Position numbers and translations under genes: made by a program. Below the pieces are notes generated by a model, which was not told where the DNA came from, made no database searches, and was given only the letters and a program-made list of their open reading frames with translations. A stretch of DNA of 64,000 bases from Cepaea nemoralis (lineage: Eukaryota > Mollusca > Gastropoda > Stylommatophora > Helicidae), in NCBI GenBank assembly GCA_014155875.1, contig JACEFZ010014572.1, positions 1-64,000 on the forward strand, in the 5' to 3' direction. How positions within the stretch are numbered: position 1 is the first letter of the stretch; the number at the start of each line of letters is the position of its first letter. Below, one piece after another: positions 1 to 11,399 of the stretch.

Positions 1-3000
1 ATAAGACAACGGAAAAGTAGGATTAGAGAAAAAGACAACAGAAAAGTAAATTTGAGATAAGCAACAGAACGTAGAATTAGAGTGAAAAACAGAAAGTAGA
101 ATTAGATATACCCAAAAACAAGATTTGAGATTTGAGGCATACCAAAAACAGAAAAGTAGAGATTAGAGTATACCCGAAACGTAGAAAATGTAGAGATAGA
201 GTCATACCGTAAAATGAAAAGAGAAATTAGAGTGATAAAAACAGAAACGTAGAGATTTTGAGGATAAGCAACAGAAAGTAGAAAAGGATAAAACAACGAG
301 AAACTGAGAGATTAGAGTGCTACCCAAAAAACGAGAAACGTTTGAGATTAGAGTGCATACCAACAAGTAGAAAGGTGAATTAGAGTGCATACCAGACAAC
401 GTAGAAACTGTAGAGATTAGAGTGCATACCAGACAACGTAGAAACTGTAGAATTAGAGTGCATACCAGACAACGTAGAAACTGTAGAGATTAGAGGCATA
501 CAGACAACGTAGAACTGTAGAGATTAGAGTACATACCAGACAACGTAGAAACTGTAGAGATTAGAGTACGTACCAGACAACGTAGAAACTGTAGAGTTAA
601 GAGTACGTACCAGACAACGTAGAACTGTAGAGATTAGAGTGCATACCAGACAACGTAGAAACTGTAGAGATTAGAGTGCATACCAGACAACGTAGAAACT
701 GTAGAGATAGAGTACATACAGACAAACGTAGAAACTGTAGAGATTAGAGTACATACCAAACAACGTAGAAAATGTAGAGATAGAGTACATACCAGACAAC
801 GTAAAACTGTAGAGATTAGAGTACATACCAGACAACGTAGAAACTGTAGAGATTAGAGTACATACCAGACAACGTAGAAACTGTAGAGATTAGAGTGCAT
901 ACCAGACACGAGAAACTGTAGAGATTAGAGTGCATACAGACAACGTAGAAACTGAAAAGTAGAGTACATACCAGACACGTAGAAACTGAGAGTAGAGTAC
1001 ATACCAGACAACGTAAAACTGTAGAGATTAGAGTACATACCAGACAACGTAGAAACGGTAGAGATTAGATGCAACCAGAAAACGTAGAAACTGTAGAGAT
1101 TAGAGACAACAGACAACGTAGAAACTGTAGAGATTAGAGTGCATACCAGACAACGTAGAAACTGTAGAGATAGAGTACATACCAGACAACGTAGAACTAT
1201 AGAGATAGAGTACATACCAGACAACGTAGAGACTGTAGAGATTAGAGTGCATACCAGACAACGTAGAGACTGTAGAGATTAGAGGCATACCAGACAACGT
1301 AGAAACTGTAGATATTAGAGTACATACCAGATAATGTAGAAACTGTAGAGATTAGAGTACATACCAGACAACGTAGAGACTGTAGAGATTAGAGTGCATA
1401 CCAGACAACGTAGAAACTGTAGAGATTAGAGTGCATACCAGACAACGTAGAGACTGTAGAGATTAGAGTACATACCAACAACGTAGAACTGTAGAGATTA
1501 AGTACATACCAGACAAAGTAGAAACTTCAGAGATTAGAGTACATACCAGACAACGTAGAACGTAGAGATTAGAGTGCATACCAGACAACGTAGAAACTGT
1601 AGAGATTAGAGTAATACCAGACAACGTAGAAACGTAGAGATTAGAGACATACAGACAACGTAGAAACGTAGAGATTAGAGTACATACCAGACAACGTAGA
1701 AACTGTAGAGATTAGAGTACATACCAGACAACGTAGAAACTGTAGAGATTAGAGTACATACCAGACAACGTAGAAACTGTAGAGATTAGAGTATATACCA
1801 GACAACGTAGAGACTGTAGAGATTAGAGTGCATACCAGACAACGTAGAAAATGTAGAGATTAGAGTGCATACCAGACAATGTAGATACTGTAGAGATTAG
1901 AGTGCATACCAGACAACGTAGAAAATGTAGAGATTAGAGTGCATACCAGACAACGTAGAGACTGTAGAGATTAGGACAACCAGACAACGTAGAAACTGTA
2001 GAGATTAGAGTGCATACCAGACAACGTAGAAACTGTAGAGATTAGAGTACATACCAGACAACGTAGAAACTATAGAGATTAGAGTACATACCAGACAACG
2101 TAGAGACTGTAGAGATTAGAGTGCATACCAGACAACGTAGAGACTGTAGAGATTAGAGTGCATACCAGACAACGTAGAAACTGTAGATATTAGAGTACAT
2201 ACCAGACAACGTAGAAACTGTAGAGATTAAGTACATACCAGACAACGTAGAGACTGTAGAGATTAGAGTGCATACCAAACAACGTAGAGACTGTAAAGAT
2301 TAGAGTGCATACCAGACAACGTAGAAACTAGTAGAGATTAGAGTACATACCAGACAACGTAGAAACTGTAGAGATTAGAGTACATACCAGACAACGTAGA
2401 GACTGTAGAGATTAGAGTGCATACCAGACAACGTAGAGACTGTAGAGATTAGAGTGCATACCAGACAACGTAGAAAATGTAGAGATTAGAGTGCATACCA
2501 GACAACGTAGAGACTGTAGAGATTAGAGTACATACCAGACAACGTAGAAACTGTAGAGATTAGAGTACATACCAGACAACGTAGAGACTGTAGAGATTAG
2601 AGTGCATACCAGACAACGTAGAAAATGTAGAGATTAGAGTGCATATCAGACAACGTAGAGACTGTAGAGATTAGAGTGCATACCGACAACGTAGAAAATG
2701 TAGAGATTAGAGTGCATACCAGACAACGTAGAGACTGTAGAGATTAGAGTGCATACCAGACAACGTAGAAACTGTAGAGATTAGAGTACATACCAGACAA
2801 CGTAGAAACTGTAGAGATTAGAGTACATACCAGACAACGTAGAGACTGTAGAGATTAGAGTGCATACCAGACAACGTAGAAACTGTAAAGATTAGAGTGC
2901 ATACCAGACAACGTAGAAACTATAGAGATTAGAGTACATACCAGACAACGTAGAAACTGTAGAGATTAGAGTATACCAGACAACGTATAGAATGTAGAGA

Positions 3001-6000
3001 TTAGAGTGCATTACCAGACAACGTAGAAACTGTAGAGTTAGAGTACGTACCAGACAACGTAGAAACTGTAGAGATTAGAGTAGCATACCAGACAACCGTA
3101 GAAACTGTAGAGATTAGAGTACATACCAGACAACGTAGAAACTGTAGAGATTAGAGTACATACCAGACAACGTAGAAACTGTAGAGATTAGAGTACATAC
3201 CAGACAACGTAGAAAATGTAGAGATTAGAGTACATACCAGACAACGTAGAAACTGTAGAGATTAGAGTGCATACCAGACAACCGTAGAAAACTGTAGAGA
3301 TTAGAGTACATACCAGACAACGTAGAAAACTGTAGAGATTAGAGTGCATACCAGACAACGTAGAAACTGTAGAGATTAGAGTACATACCAGACAACGTAG
3401 AAACTGTAGAGATTAGAGTACATACCAGACAACGTAGAAGACTGTAGAGATTAGAGTGCATACCAGACAACGTAGAAACTGTAGAGATTAGAGTGCATAC
3501 CAGACAACGTAGAAACGTAGAGATTAGAGTGCATACCAGACAACGTAGAAATGTAGAGATTAGAGTGCATACCAGACAACGTAGAAAACTGTAGAGATTA
3601 GCGTGCATACAGACAACGTAGAACTGTAGAGATTAGAGTACATACCAGAACAACGTAGAAACTGTAGAGATTAGAGTGCATACCAGACAACGTAGAACTG
3701 TAGAGATTAGAGTTCCATACCCGGACAACGTTAACTAGAGATTAGAGTACCGTACCCAGACAACGTAGAACTGTAGAGATTAGAGTGCTAGTACAGACAA
3801 CGTAGAGAACTGTAGAGATTAGAAGTGCATACCAGACAACGTAGAAACTGTAGAGATTAGAGTACATACCAGACAACGTAGAAACTGTAGAGATTAGAGT
3901 ACATACCAGACAAACGTAGAGACTGTAGAGATTAGAGTGCATACCAGACAACGTAGAGAACTGTAGAGATTAGAGTGCATACCAGACAACGTAGAAACTG
4001 TAGAGATTAGAGTAATACCAGACAACGTAGAAACTGTAGAGATTAGAGTGCATACCAGACAACGTAGAAAATGTAGAGATTAGAGTACATACCAGACAAC
4101 GTAGAAACTGTAGAGATTAGAGTACATACCAGACAACGTAGAGACTGTAGAGATTAGAGTGCATACCAGACAACGTAGAAACTGTAGAGATTAGAGTACA
4201 TACCAGACAACGTAGAAACTGTAGAGATTAGAGTACATACCAGACAACGTAGAGACTGTAGAGATTAGAGTGCATACCAGACAACGTAAAAATGTAGAGA
4301 TTAGAGTGCATACCAGACAACGTAGAAACTGTAGAGATTAGAGTACATACCAGACAACGTAGAAACTGTAGAGATTAGAGTACATACCAGACAACGTAGA
4401 GACTGTAGAGATTAGAGTGCATACCAGACAACGTAGAAAATGTAGAGATTAGAGTGCATACCAGACAACGTAGAAACTGTAGAGATTAGAGTGCATACCA
4501 GACAACGTAGAAAATGTAGAGATTAGAGTGCATACCAGACAACGTAGAAAATGTAGAGATTAGAGTGCATACCAGACAACGTAGAAACTGTATAGATTAG
4601 AGTGCATACCAGACAACGTAGAAAATGTAGAGATTAGAGTGCATACCAGACAACGTAGAAACTTTAGAGATTAGAGTGCATACCAGACAACGTAGAAACT
4701 GTAGAGATTAGAGTGCATACCAGACAACGTAGAGACTGTAGAGATTAGAGTGCATACCAGACATCGTAGAAAATGTAGAGATTAGAGTGCATACCAGACA
4801 ACGTAGAAACTGTAGAGATTAGAGTACATACCAGACAACGTAGAAACTGTAGAGATTAGAGTACGTACCAGACAACGTAGAAACTGTAGAGATTAGAGTA
4901 CGTACCAGACAACGTAGAAACTGTAGAGATTAGAGTGCATACCAGACAACGTAGAAACTGTAGAGATTAGAGTACATACCAGACAACGTAGAAACTGTAG
5001 AGATTAGAGTACATACCAGACAACGTAGAAACTGTAGAGCTTAGAGTACATATCAGACAACGTAGAAACTGTAGAGATTAGAGTACATACCAGACAACGT
5101 AGAAACTGTAGAGATTAGAGTACATACCAGACAACGTAGAAACTGTAGAGATTAGAGTGCATACCAGACAACGTAGAAACTGTAGAGATTAGAGTACATA
5201 CCAGACAACGTAGAAAATGTAGAGATTAGAGTACATACCAGACAACGTAGAAACTGTAGAGATTAGAGTACATACCAGACAACGTAGAAACTGTAGAGAT
5301 TAGAGTGCATACCAGACAACGTAGAAACTGTAGAGATTAGAGTACATACCAGACAACGTAGAAACTTCAGAGATTAGAGTACATACCAGACAACGTAGAA
5401 ACTGTAGAGATTAGAGTGCATACCAGACAACGTAGAAAATGTAGAGATTAGAGTGCATACCAGACAACGTAGAAAATGTAGAGATTAGAGTGCATACCAG
5501 ACAACGTAGAAACTGTAGAGATTAGAGTGCATACCAGACAACGTAGAAAATGTAGAGATTAGAGTGCATACCAGACAACGTAGAAACTTTAGAGATTAGA
5601 GTGCATACCAGACAACGTAGAAACTGTAGAGATTAGAGTGCATACCAGACAACGTAGAGACTGTAGAGATTAGAGTGCATACCAGACAACGTAGAAAATG
5701 TAGAGATTAGAGTGCATACCAGACAAACGTAGAAACTGTAGAGATTAGAGTACATACCAGACAACGTAGAAACTGTAGAGATTAGAGTACGTACCAGACA
5801 ACGTAGAAACTGTAGAGATTAGAGTACGTACCAGACAACGTAGAAACTGTAGAGATTAGAGTGCATACCAGACAACGTAGAAACTGTAGAGATTAGAGTA
5901 CATACCAGACAACGTAGAAACTGTAGAGATTAGAGTACATACCAGACAACGTAGAAACTGTAGAGCTTAGAGTACATATCAGACAACGTAGAAACTGTAG

Positions 6001-6440
6001 AGATTAGAGTACATACCAGACAACGTAGAAACTGTAGAGATTAGAGTACATACCAGACAACGTAGAAACTGTAGAGATTAGAGTGCATACCAGACAACGT
6101 AGAAAATGTAGAGATTAGAGTACATACCAGACAACGTAGAAAATGTAGAGATTAGAGTACATACCAGACAACGTAGAAACTGTAGAGATTAGAGTACATA
6201 CCAGACAACGTAGAAACTGTAGAGATTAGAGTGCATACCAGACAACGTAGAAACTGTAGAGATTAGAGTGCATACCAGACAACGTAGAAACTGTAGAGAT
6301 TAGAGTGCATACCAGACAACGTAGAAACTCTAGAGATTAGATTACATACCAGACAACGTAGAAACTTTAGAGATTAGAGTACATACCAGACAACGTAGAA
6401 ACTGTAGAGATTAGAGTGCATACCAGACAACGTAGAAACT
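1..6440. repeat. 37-bp minisatellite array, about 170 copies
   Basis: Tandem array of a 37-bp unit. Key parts are GTAGAGATTAGAGT, then GCATACC, ACATACC or ACGTACC, then AGACAACGTAGA and AACTGT, GACTGT or AAATGT. The left edge lies outside the window. Positions 1-330 are strongly degenerate. Units at 330-1700 and 2970-3960 contain many one-base indels, and the rest is highly regular. The unit length is not a multiple of three, so short reading frames shift from unit to unit and are not genes. The right end passes without a break into SINE-like sequence (6440-6530). Confidence 0.97.
4450..6110. repeat. Higher-order duplication (25 units) within the 37-bp array
   Basis: Rare variants recur at a fixed distance. 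A variant with ACTTT at 4661 returns at 5586, exactly 925 bp later. A GAGCTTAGAG plus ATATCAG variant at 5037 returns at 5963, 926 bp later; one extra A near 5726 accounts for the difference. Runs of ACGTACC units also match. A block of 25 units (25 x 37 = 925 bp) was therefore duplicated in tandem. Confidence 0.85.
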
Positions 6441-6535
6441 GAAAGCTTTTGTTACCAAACCGGTTTTTTAACCACTCATCTCCCAATTGGGGCAGAGCTT
6501 CGTTGCGGGAACAGAGCGCATTAGGATGTCTCGAT
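6440..6535 (-). mobile_element. SINE family A body fused to the minisatellite
   Basis: The sequence after the last 37-bp unit aligns with the tRNA-derived SINE at 17290-17425. Shared blocks are CCAGACAAC, then AAAGC, GTTACC, an ATCTCC block, then AGC with CTCGCTGT or TTCGTTGC, then GGAAC. The RNA polymerase III B box that is intact at 17.3 kb is degraded here. The element reads on the minus strand, so its tail faces the array. Confidence 0.7.
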
Positions 6536-6589
6536 AACTTAAATTATCTGTCATATTAAACGGCATTGTGGTTTGGAAAGAACGGATGA

Positions 6590-6700
6590 GTCGACTTGAG
6601 TTGAATTGAGTTGAGTCAAGTGTAGTCAAGTTGAGTTGAGTTAAGTCGATCGAGTTGAGTCGAGTTGAGGCAAGAACCGACATCGCAACCCGATAAGACG
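6590..6700 (-). mobile_element. 3' end of an RNase H-type LINE with (TCAAC)n tail, minus strand
   Basis: Read on the minus strand, GATGTCGGTTCTTGCC matches the conserved 3' end of the LINE seen at 26728, 35290, 40190 and 56530. It is followed by a degenerate TCAAC/TCGAC pentamer tail of about 90 bp. Confidence 0.6.
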
Positions 6701-6834
6701 CTTGGTCCTATGTTAGTTCCCCTGTCTGATTGTCGTGCCCGAGGTGTCTTCAATGTGTCATGTCAGTATTCGATCTTTTCGACCACAGCTTCTTCTTCCA
6801 GGAACTACACTTTCCATAACTGATCTCTCCAAAT

Positions 6835-6935
6835 GGGACTCTTCGCTGGCTGTTGAAGATGTGGACGGAGGACGTTCTGGAATGTGCCGAGTGCTATGAT
6901 ATCGGTTCTTGACTCAACTCTGTGGGGTAATACAA
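6835..6935 (+). mobile_element. 3' end fragment of the RNase H-type LINE
   Basis: Begins with GACTCTTCGCTGGCTGTTGA and ends with GGTTCTTGACTCAACTC. This is the signature 3' terminus repeated about nine times in the window. In better copies it encodes an LRW...WECPECCDVGS C-terminus. Confidence 0.65.
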
Positions 6936-7124
6936 CCCCTGTCTGGAACAAACGATTCTTGACTCATCTCTGTGGGGTAATACAACCCATTTCTGGAACA
7001 AACGGTTCGTCGTCTGTAGACGAAATCCAGGTTCGAAATTAGCTCCAGCAGATTTGAATTCAGATCGCTTTGCATTTATTCTGATGGGAAGAGACGTAGG
7101 CAGTTCAATAAGCAATGGCAAACT

Positions 7125-7375
7125 TTTTTTTGTGTTCGCATATCCTTTACAGGACATCGCTGTCAACATCAGCATCTTTAAGCTGATTGTTTATTTCTTG
7201 GCAAGATTACGCTCAGTAGTTTGTCATTGCTTTCTGAGCGACCGGCTCACATTCCTCTAAGTCACCAACGCGGCGAGAACTGCTACCGATTCTCGCGCAA
7301 GTTACGTTCCTCACGTGGATATACAGGCTTATGAAAACATTCGTTAACCTCTAGGCCAGGGAGACCGGAAACAGC
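7125..7375 (-). mobile_element. tRNA-derived SINE family C, minus strand
   Basis: Read on the minus strand, a tRNA-like head lies at 7250-7375 (CCTGGCCTAGAGGTTA). Next comes a body with CAGAAAGCAATGACAAACTA and a tail ending TCCTGTAAAGGATATGC, then an A-rich stretch. About ten copies occur in the window, and this is one of the complete ones. Confidence 0.75.
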
Positions 7376-7529
7376 AAACCACTGAACATAAAATTGCATA
7401 GTCAATCGAGAACATCCAATAAATGCTGGGGTTGAGTACGACATTTTGTAAATAACACAACTAATTTGGGAGGAACAGATGGAGTTCAGAATGCAGCTTT
7501 AATACCTTAGTGCTACATCACTCATAATA

Positions 7530-7765
7530 CAGGGTGTTTGTAAAGTTCCACTACACTTTGTATGTAGAACAAATTTGAAAAATTATGTCATCCGTTGATA
7601 ACACCGTTCTGTTTGGAGTGCAAAGAATTACTTCAGCAGTCGACAGCTAATCGCTGCATATTGCTTCACGTTGGACTGTGGAGCACATGTTTTGAAGTTA
7701 TCATGTACTTCATTTTTCAAATTTGTTCTACATACAAAGTGTAGTGAGACTTTACGAACACCTTG
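7530..7765. mobile_element. Mariner-type MITE with long terminal inverted repeats
   Basis: A 236-bp element bounded by TA on both sides. The left arm begins CAGGGTGTTTGTAAAGT and the right arm is its near reverse complement. The arms match for about 58 bp, including the block ACTTTGTATGTAGAACAAAT. It has no coding capacity. TA target duplication and TIR style are those of Tc1/mariner. Confidence 0.85.
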
Positions 7766-8285
7766 TATATCGCTGTTCCGATGCGGTATTTGAACTCGCA
7801 AAAATCACGCTTTTCTTGGGCCTGTTCACATCTCCTACCTGTCATATAGACAAGCCAGTCTGGTTTCCCACATTCTTCCCCCGCAAGCCGTTACGAACTT
7901 GAGGAAACCAGATCAACTCCCACATTCCAAATCTGGAATCTGACTGGAATGCGCTCTGGGAAGAAAGCTCTGCAGCAGGAGTTGCCCTACTTTCAACCAC
8001 CGTGCCCACGTCGGAAGAGTTTCTCACAAAGCGAGCATTTTTTGGGGAGCTGGGAAATGTGAGTTTGGATAATTCACGATAAATTTCTGGTGGGTGAGAA
8101 ACGGCCTTAAAGATGTGGAATAAATGGGAGGAAAAACTGGTCTGATGATGACGTAGCTTAGGGGGAAATATAGTTGTGTTTTGCAGCATTTGCATTTTTC
8201 TGGCACCAAGTTTTGACAGTGCACGCGTAGATATAATCATATAATCTCATGCAATGGTTAGTTGGTTGTTTATGCACCCACGCGA
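7766..8285. other. No gene recognised
   Basis: Apparently single-copy sequence between a MITE and the TTC tract. A 132-codon minus-strand frame covers most of it, but I see no domain, codon pattern or splice signals to support it. Confidence 0.5.
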
Positions 8286-8298
8286 GAGAGAGATTTTC

Positions 8299-9000
8299 TC
8301 ATTCTTCTTCTTCTTCTTCTTCTTCTTCTTCTTCTTCTTCTTCTTCTTCTTCTTCTTCTTCTTCTTCTTCTTCTTCTTCTTCTTCTTCTTCTTCTTCTTC
8401 TTCTTCTTCTTCTTCTTCTTCTTCTTCTTCTGTTGCTACTGCTGCTGCTACTGCTGCTGCTCCTCCCCCTCTTCCTCTTCTTCTTCTTCTTCTTCTTCTT
8501 CTTCTTCTTCTTCTTCGTCTTCTTCTTCTTCTTCTTCTTCTTCTTCTTCTTCTTCTTCTTCTTCTTCTTCTTCTCCTTCTTCTTCTTCTTCTTCTTCTTC
8601 TTCTTCTTCTTCTTCTTCTTCTTCTTCTTCTTCTTCTTCTCCTCCTCCTCCTCCTCCTCCTCCACCTTCTCCTCTTCCCTCTCCTCCTCCTCCTCCTCCT
8701 CCTCCTCCTCCTTCTTCTTCTTCTTCTTCTTCTTCTTCTTCTTCTTCTTCTTCTTCTTCTTCTTCTTCTTCTTCTTCTTCTTCTTCTTCTTTTCTTTTCT
8801 CTTCCTCCAACTCTTCCCACTCCTCCTCCTCTATTTCTTCTCCTTCTTCTTCTTCTTCTTCTTCTTCTTCTTCTTCTTCTTCTTCTTCTTCTTCTTCTTC
8901 TTCTTCTTTTCTTTTTCTCTTCCTCCAACTCTTCCCACTCCTCCTCCTCTTCTTCTTCTCCTTCTTCTTCTTCTCCTTCTTCTTCTTCTTCTTCTTCCGC
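8299..9000. repeat. About 700-bp TTC/CTT tract with CTC interruptions
   Basis: Almost pure pyrimidine on the plus strand. TTC runs are broken by CTC blocks (8640-8712) and one TGCTGC block (8432-8460). A segment with TCTTCCTCCAACTCTTCCCA occurs twice (8802 and 8920), showing internal duplication. All overlapping frames (poly-S, poly-L, poly-F, poly-E, poly-R, poly-K) are artefacts. Confidence 0.97.
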
Positions 9001-9198
9001 CAAGAGGAAAGTAACATATGTTGAAAAACCATATCCAGGAAACATTGCATATTAAACAAATGCTCAGCTGTGTACAACTTATAATACTTATCACAATTAT
9101 AACCCAGGAGGGTTTGACGGAATATTGAACACAAACACAAATAAATAACCGATTATATCCTCCAATGTAACAGAGCAGCGATCTTAGAGATTACATTT

Positions 9199-9325
<127 letters not shown>

Positions 9326-9339
9326 GGGGTCCTGTTTAC

Positions 9340-9650
9340 AAGTCGTTAAAAAATCTGAGAGCTAAAAATCCTCGCGTTAAAAATCTCAGCGTTAAATATC
9401 TAAGTGCCATGAAATTTTTAATATGCACCACTTTGACATGGGACCCCTAATTGCACTTATCCGAGATGTGTATGTATCGGACTCCACTACCCAAGAGATA
9501 TAGGTAGGTGTGATATCATTAGATATCAGCGGTTCTTGAAAAAAAATATAACACAACCCTCTCCTGGGATTCGAACCGGTGCCTGCTTAAACTGAAGCGA
9601 TAACGAAGCCTCCCATCCACTCTCTGCCGTTCCTTCCATTCTGTGACGTT
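9340..9650 (-). mobile_element. tRNA-like SINE fragment, unnamed family
   Basis: On the minus strand a B box GGTTCGAATCCC (plus 9569-9580) follows a tRNA-like stretch with GAGTGGATGGGAGGC. Downstream lies a block containing TGGGTAGTGGAGTCCGATAC that resembles the body of SINE family E. Ends were not defined. Confidence 0.5.
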
Positions 9651-9770
9651 ATTTTTTCAAGCCCAGTAATTGGTTTTCCGTGGTTTCATTGTCTGCTATA
9701 TCGGCTTCGATTTAGTGATTCTGTGATACTATGTTAGCTGTCTTATTTGGAACGTAAACTGATTAGAGAA

Positions 9771-9846
9771 GTTTAGTTTAGTTTAGTTTAGTTTAGTTTA
9801 GTTTAGTTTAGTTTAGTTTAGTTTAGTTTAGTTTAGTTTAGTTTAA
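9771..9846. repeat. (GTTTA)n pentanucleotide tail
   Basis: About 15 copies of GTTTA, read as the 3' tail of the minus-strand SINE E copy. A shorter version heads the copy at 31301. Confidence 0.9.
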
Positions 9847-9854
9847 TCGATGGA

Positions 9855-10081
9855 GGATGAGTGGTCTCGAGGTATGGTGTCCGCCTCGAGTGCTGGAGGT
9901 CCCGGGTTCAGGCCCCGGTGAGGACCGGGATTTATTTTAAAAATCCACCTGGACTTGCAGTAATAAAATTTCCCCAGGTCTCTGGGTAGTGAGATCGGAC
10001 GCCCGTGTGTATTGTTGCGCACGTAAAACATACCTTGGCAGTTGGAACTAAACTATAAAAAAACTAAACTAAAATAACTAG
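9855..10081 (+). mobile_element. SINE family E, plus strand, nested in another copy
   Basis: tRNA-derived head with A-box-like GAGTGGTCTCGAGGTA and B-box-like GGGTTCAGGCCC, then a body with CTGGGTAGTGAGATCGGAC, ending in ACTAAACTAAAA. It is flanked by an 8-bp direct repeat TCGATGGA (9847-9854 and 10082-10089). Together with the host SINE it forms a long inverted repeat. Confidence 0.8.
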
Positions 10082-10439
10082 TCGATGGATCAACATCACG
10101 GCACACGGTTTAACCCATAAGTGCTCCGTTCTTCTCCTAACTCAAACCTGAGTCTGGAGAAACTCAGCTCAGTGCACGAACTCCGTAGCACCGGTGAGGA
10201 TCCTGAAATACTTTGGGTAGATTTTTAACTCGAAATTTTGCCCGGGTTAGGCTACTCTTTTTCGATTTCCAACTGCCAAGAGATTTTTACGTGCGCAACA
10301 ATACACACGGGCGTCCGATCTCACTACCCAGAGACCAGGGGAAATTTTATTATTAGAAGTCCACGTGAAAAAAATCCCGGTCCACACCGGGGCTGATTAG
10401 AGAAATTAGACTTAGGCAGTCCAGATTTTTGTATATACG

Positions 10440-10948
10440 CATGTTCACGCATATCAGTCCACCCAGACCTTAAGACTCGCCCCTATAATAACACAATGGG
10501 GTCTTGGTTAGTACCACCTTCAATTTTACACGCCTCCTACCCCGCCCCCTTCTTTCTATGGGCTCACTGAACCGTAACACCTAGCACCGGGTATAACAAC
10601 ACACCCGAGATTTTCTTGGTTACTTACAGATCCGAACGGTGAGGTGAGTATGAAGATTTTTCTCTATTAACATTTTTTCAATTAAACATTTTCTTCAACT
10701 AACATTCTTTTCTATTAACATTTTTTTTCAATTCTCATTTTCTCTTCATTGCTTCCATTTTTCCATGCTTTTAATCTTCTCGTCCTGTCGTCACTCTCTG
10801 ATGTAGTCACAGGAGTTCTCCTTGACTGTATGTTGTGTTTGTGAATGTGTTTGTTTGCTGATGAAGGCTAATCGCCGCAACGTTCTGTATGTGTCTTAAC
10901 TCTGTTACGTAAAGCTGCACTACTTTGTGTCATTTTATATTGTTTACA
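10440..10948 (+). mobile_element. Penelope-like insertion, tentative
   Basis: Interrupts the RTE copy between CAGATTTTTG and AGATGTTGTG, a possible imperfect duplication. It has CT-rich stretches (10670-10760). At 10858 CTGATGA is followed by a GGC/GCC stem and GCAACGTT, which resembles a mutated hammerhead ribozyme core as found in the terminal repeats of Penelope-like elements. No reverse transcriptase is present. Confidence 0.35.
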
Positions 10949-11399
10949 GATGTTGTGGGCATGTTAGGAGAAGTATAAACTGGAGAACTTGGTGACAACT
11001 GGCGAGATTGAGGGGGAAAAGAACAAGGGGAAGGCAGAGAAATAAATATTAAAATATCTAGATGGCTTGGCTACTGGCATAGTCGAGACGAATACACAGA
11101 GCTGATCCATGACTCTGGTGATCGCATGAGACCGCACACTCCTATAGATATGGCGCATGATGATGAGAAACATATATTTCATGTCCTTTACAAGACGTCA
11201 CAATCCAACCCAGAAATTTACAGAAGTTTGCCATTGCTTTCTGCACGAGGAGTCAACATTGCAGTCTAACTGATCGATATATGAAATGAAACCCACTACG
11301 AAATGGTCAGAAAAGAATGTTTAAACGCGAGCGGGTTAACCCTCACGGCCACGACGACCTCTTGAAGATGTGTAGTTACCAGTAAATGTTCTAGTCATT

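Larger units (their letters stand above)
9771..10392 (-). mobile_element. SINE family E, minus strand, itself interrupted
   Basis: Bounded by a perfect 12-bp target-site duplication CTGATTAGAGAA (9759-9770 and 10393-10404). Its tail is the (GTTTA)n stretch at 9771-9845. Its body resumes at 10082 and runs to the tRNA-like head side near 10392. A second copy in plus orientation is inserted near its tail. Confidence 0.8.
9721..11205 (+). mobile_element. RTE-type LINE 3' fragment split by three insertions
   Basis: Pieces of one RTE copy lie at about 9740-9770 (GTAAACTGATTAGAGAA), 10393-10440 (TGATTAGAGAAATTAGAC) and 10949-11205 (GGAGAACTTGGTGACAACTG to the GATGATGAGA end). Order and orientation match the uninterrupted copies at 20195 and 33240. 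The first gap holds two nested SINE E copies, and the second holds a roughly 510-bp Penelope-like segment. No intact frame. Confidence 0.7.

Noticed and set aside
1..6440. CRISPR-like array (regular 37-bp repeats)
   Set aside because: Repeats are contiguous without unique spacers and the DNA is eukaryotic.
8249..9140. Five overlapping 130-270-codon frames of poly-Ser, poly-Leu, poly-Phe, poly-Lys, poly-Glu and poly-Arg
   Set aside because: They are translations of the TTC tract in all frames.
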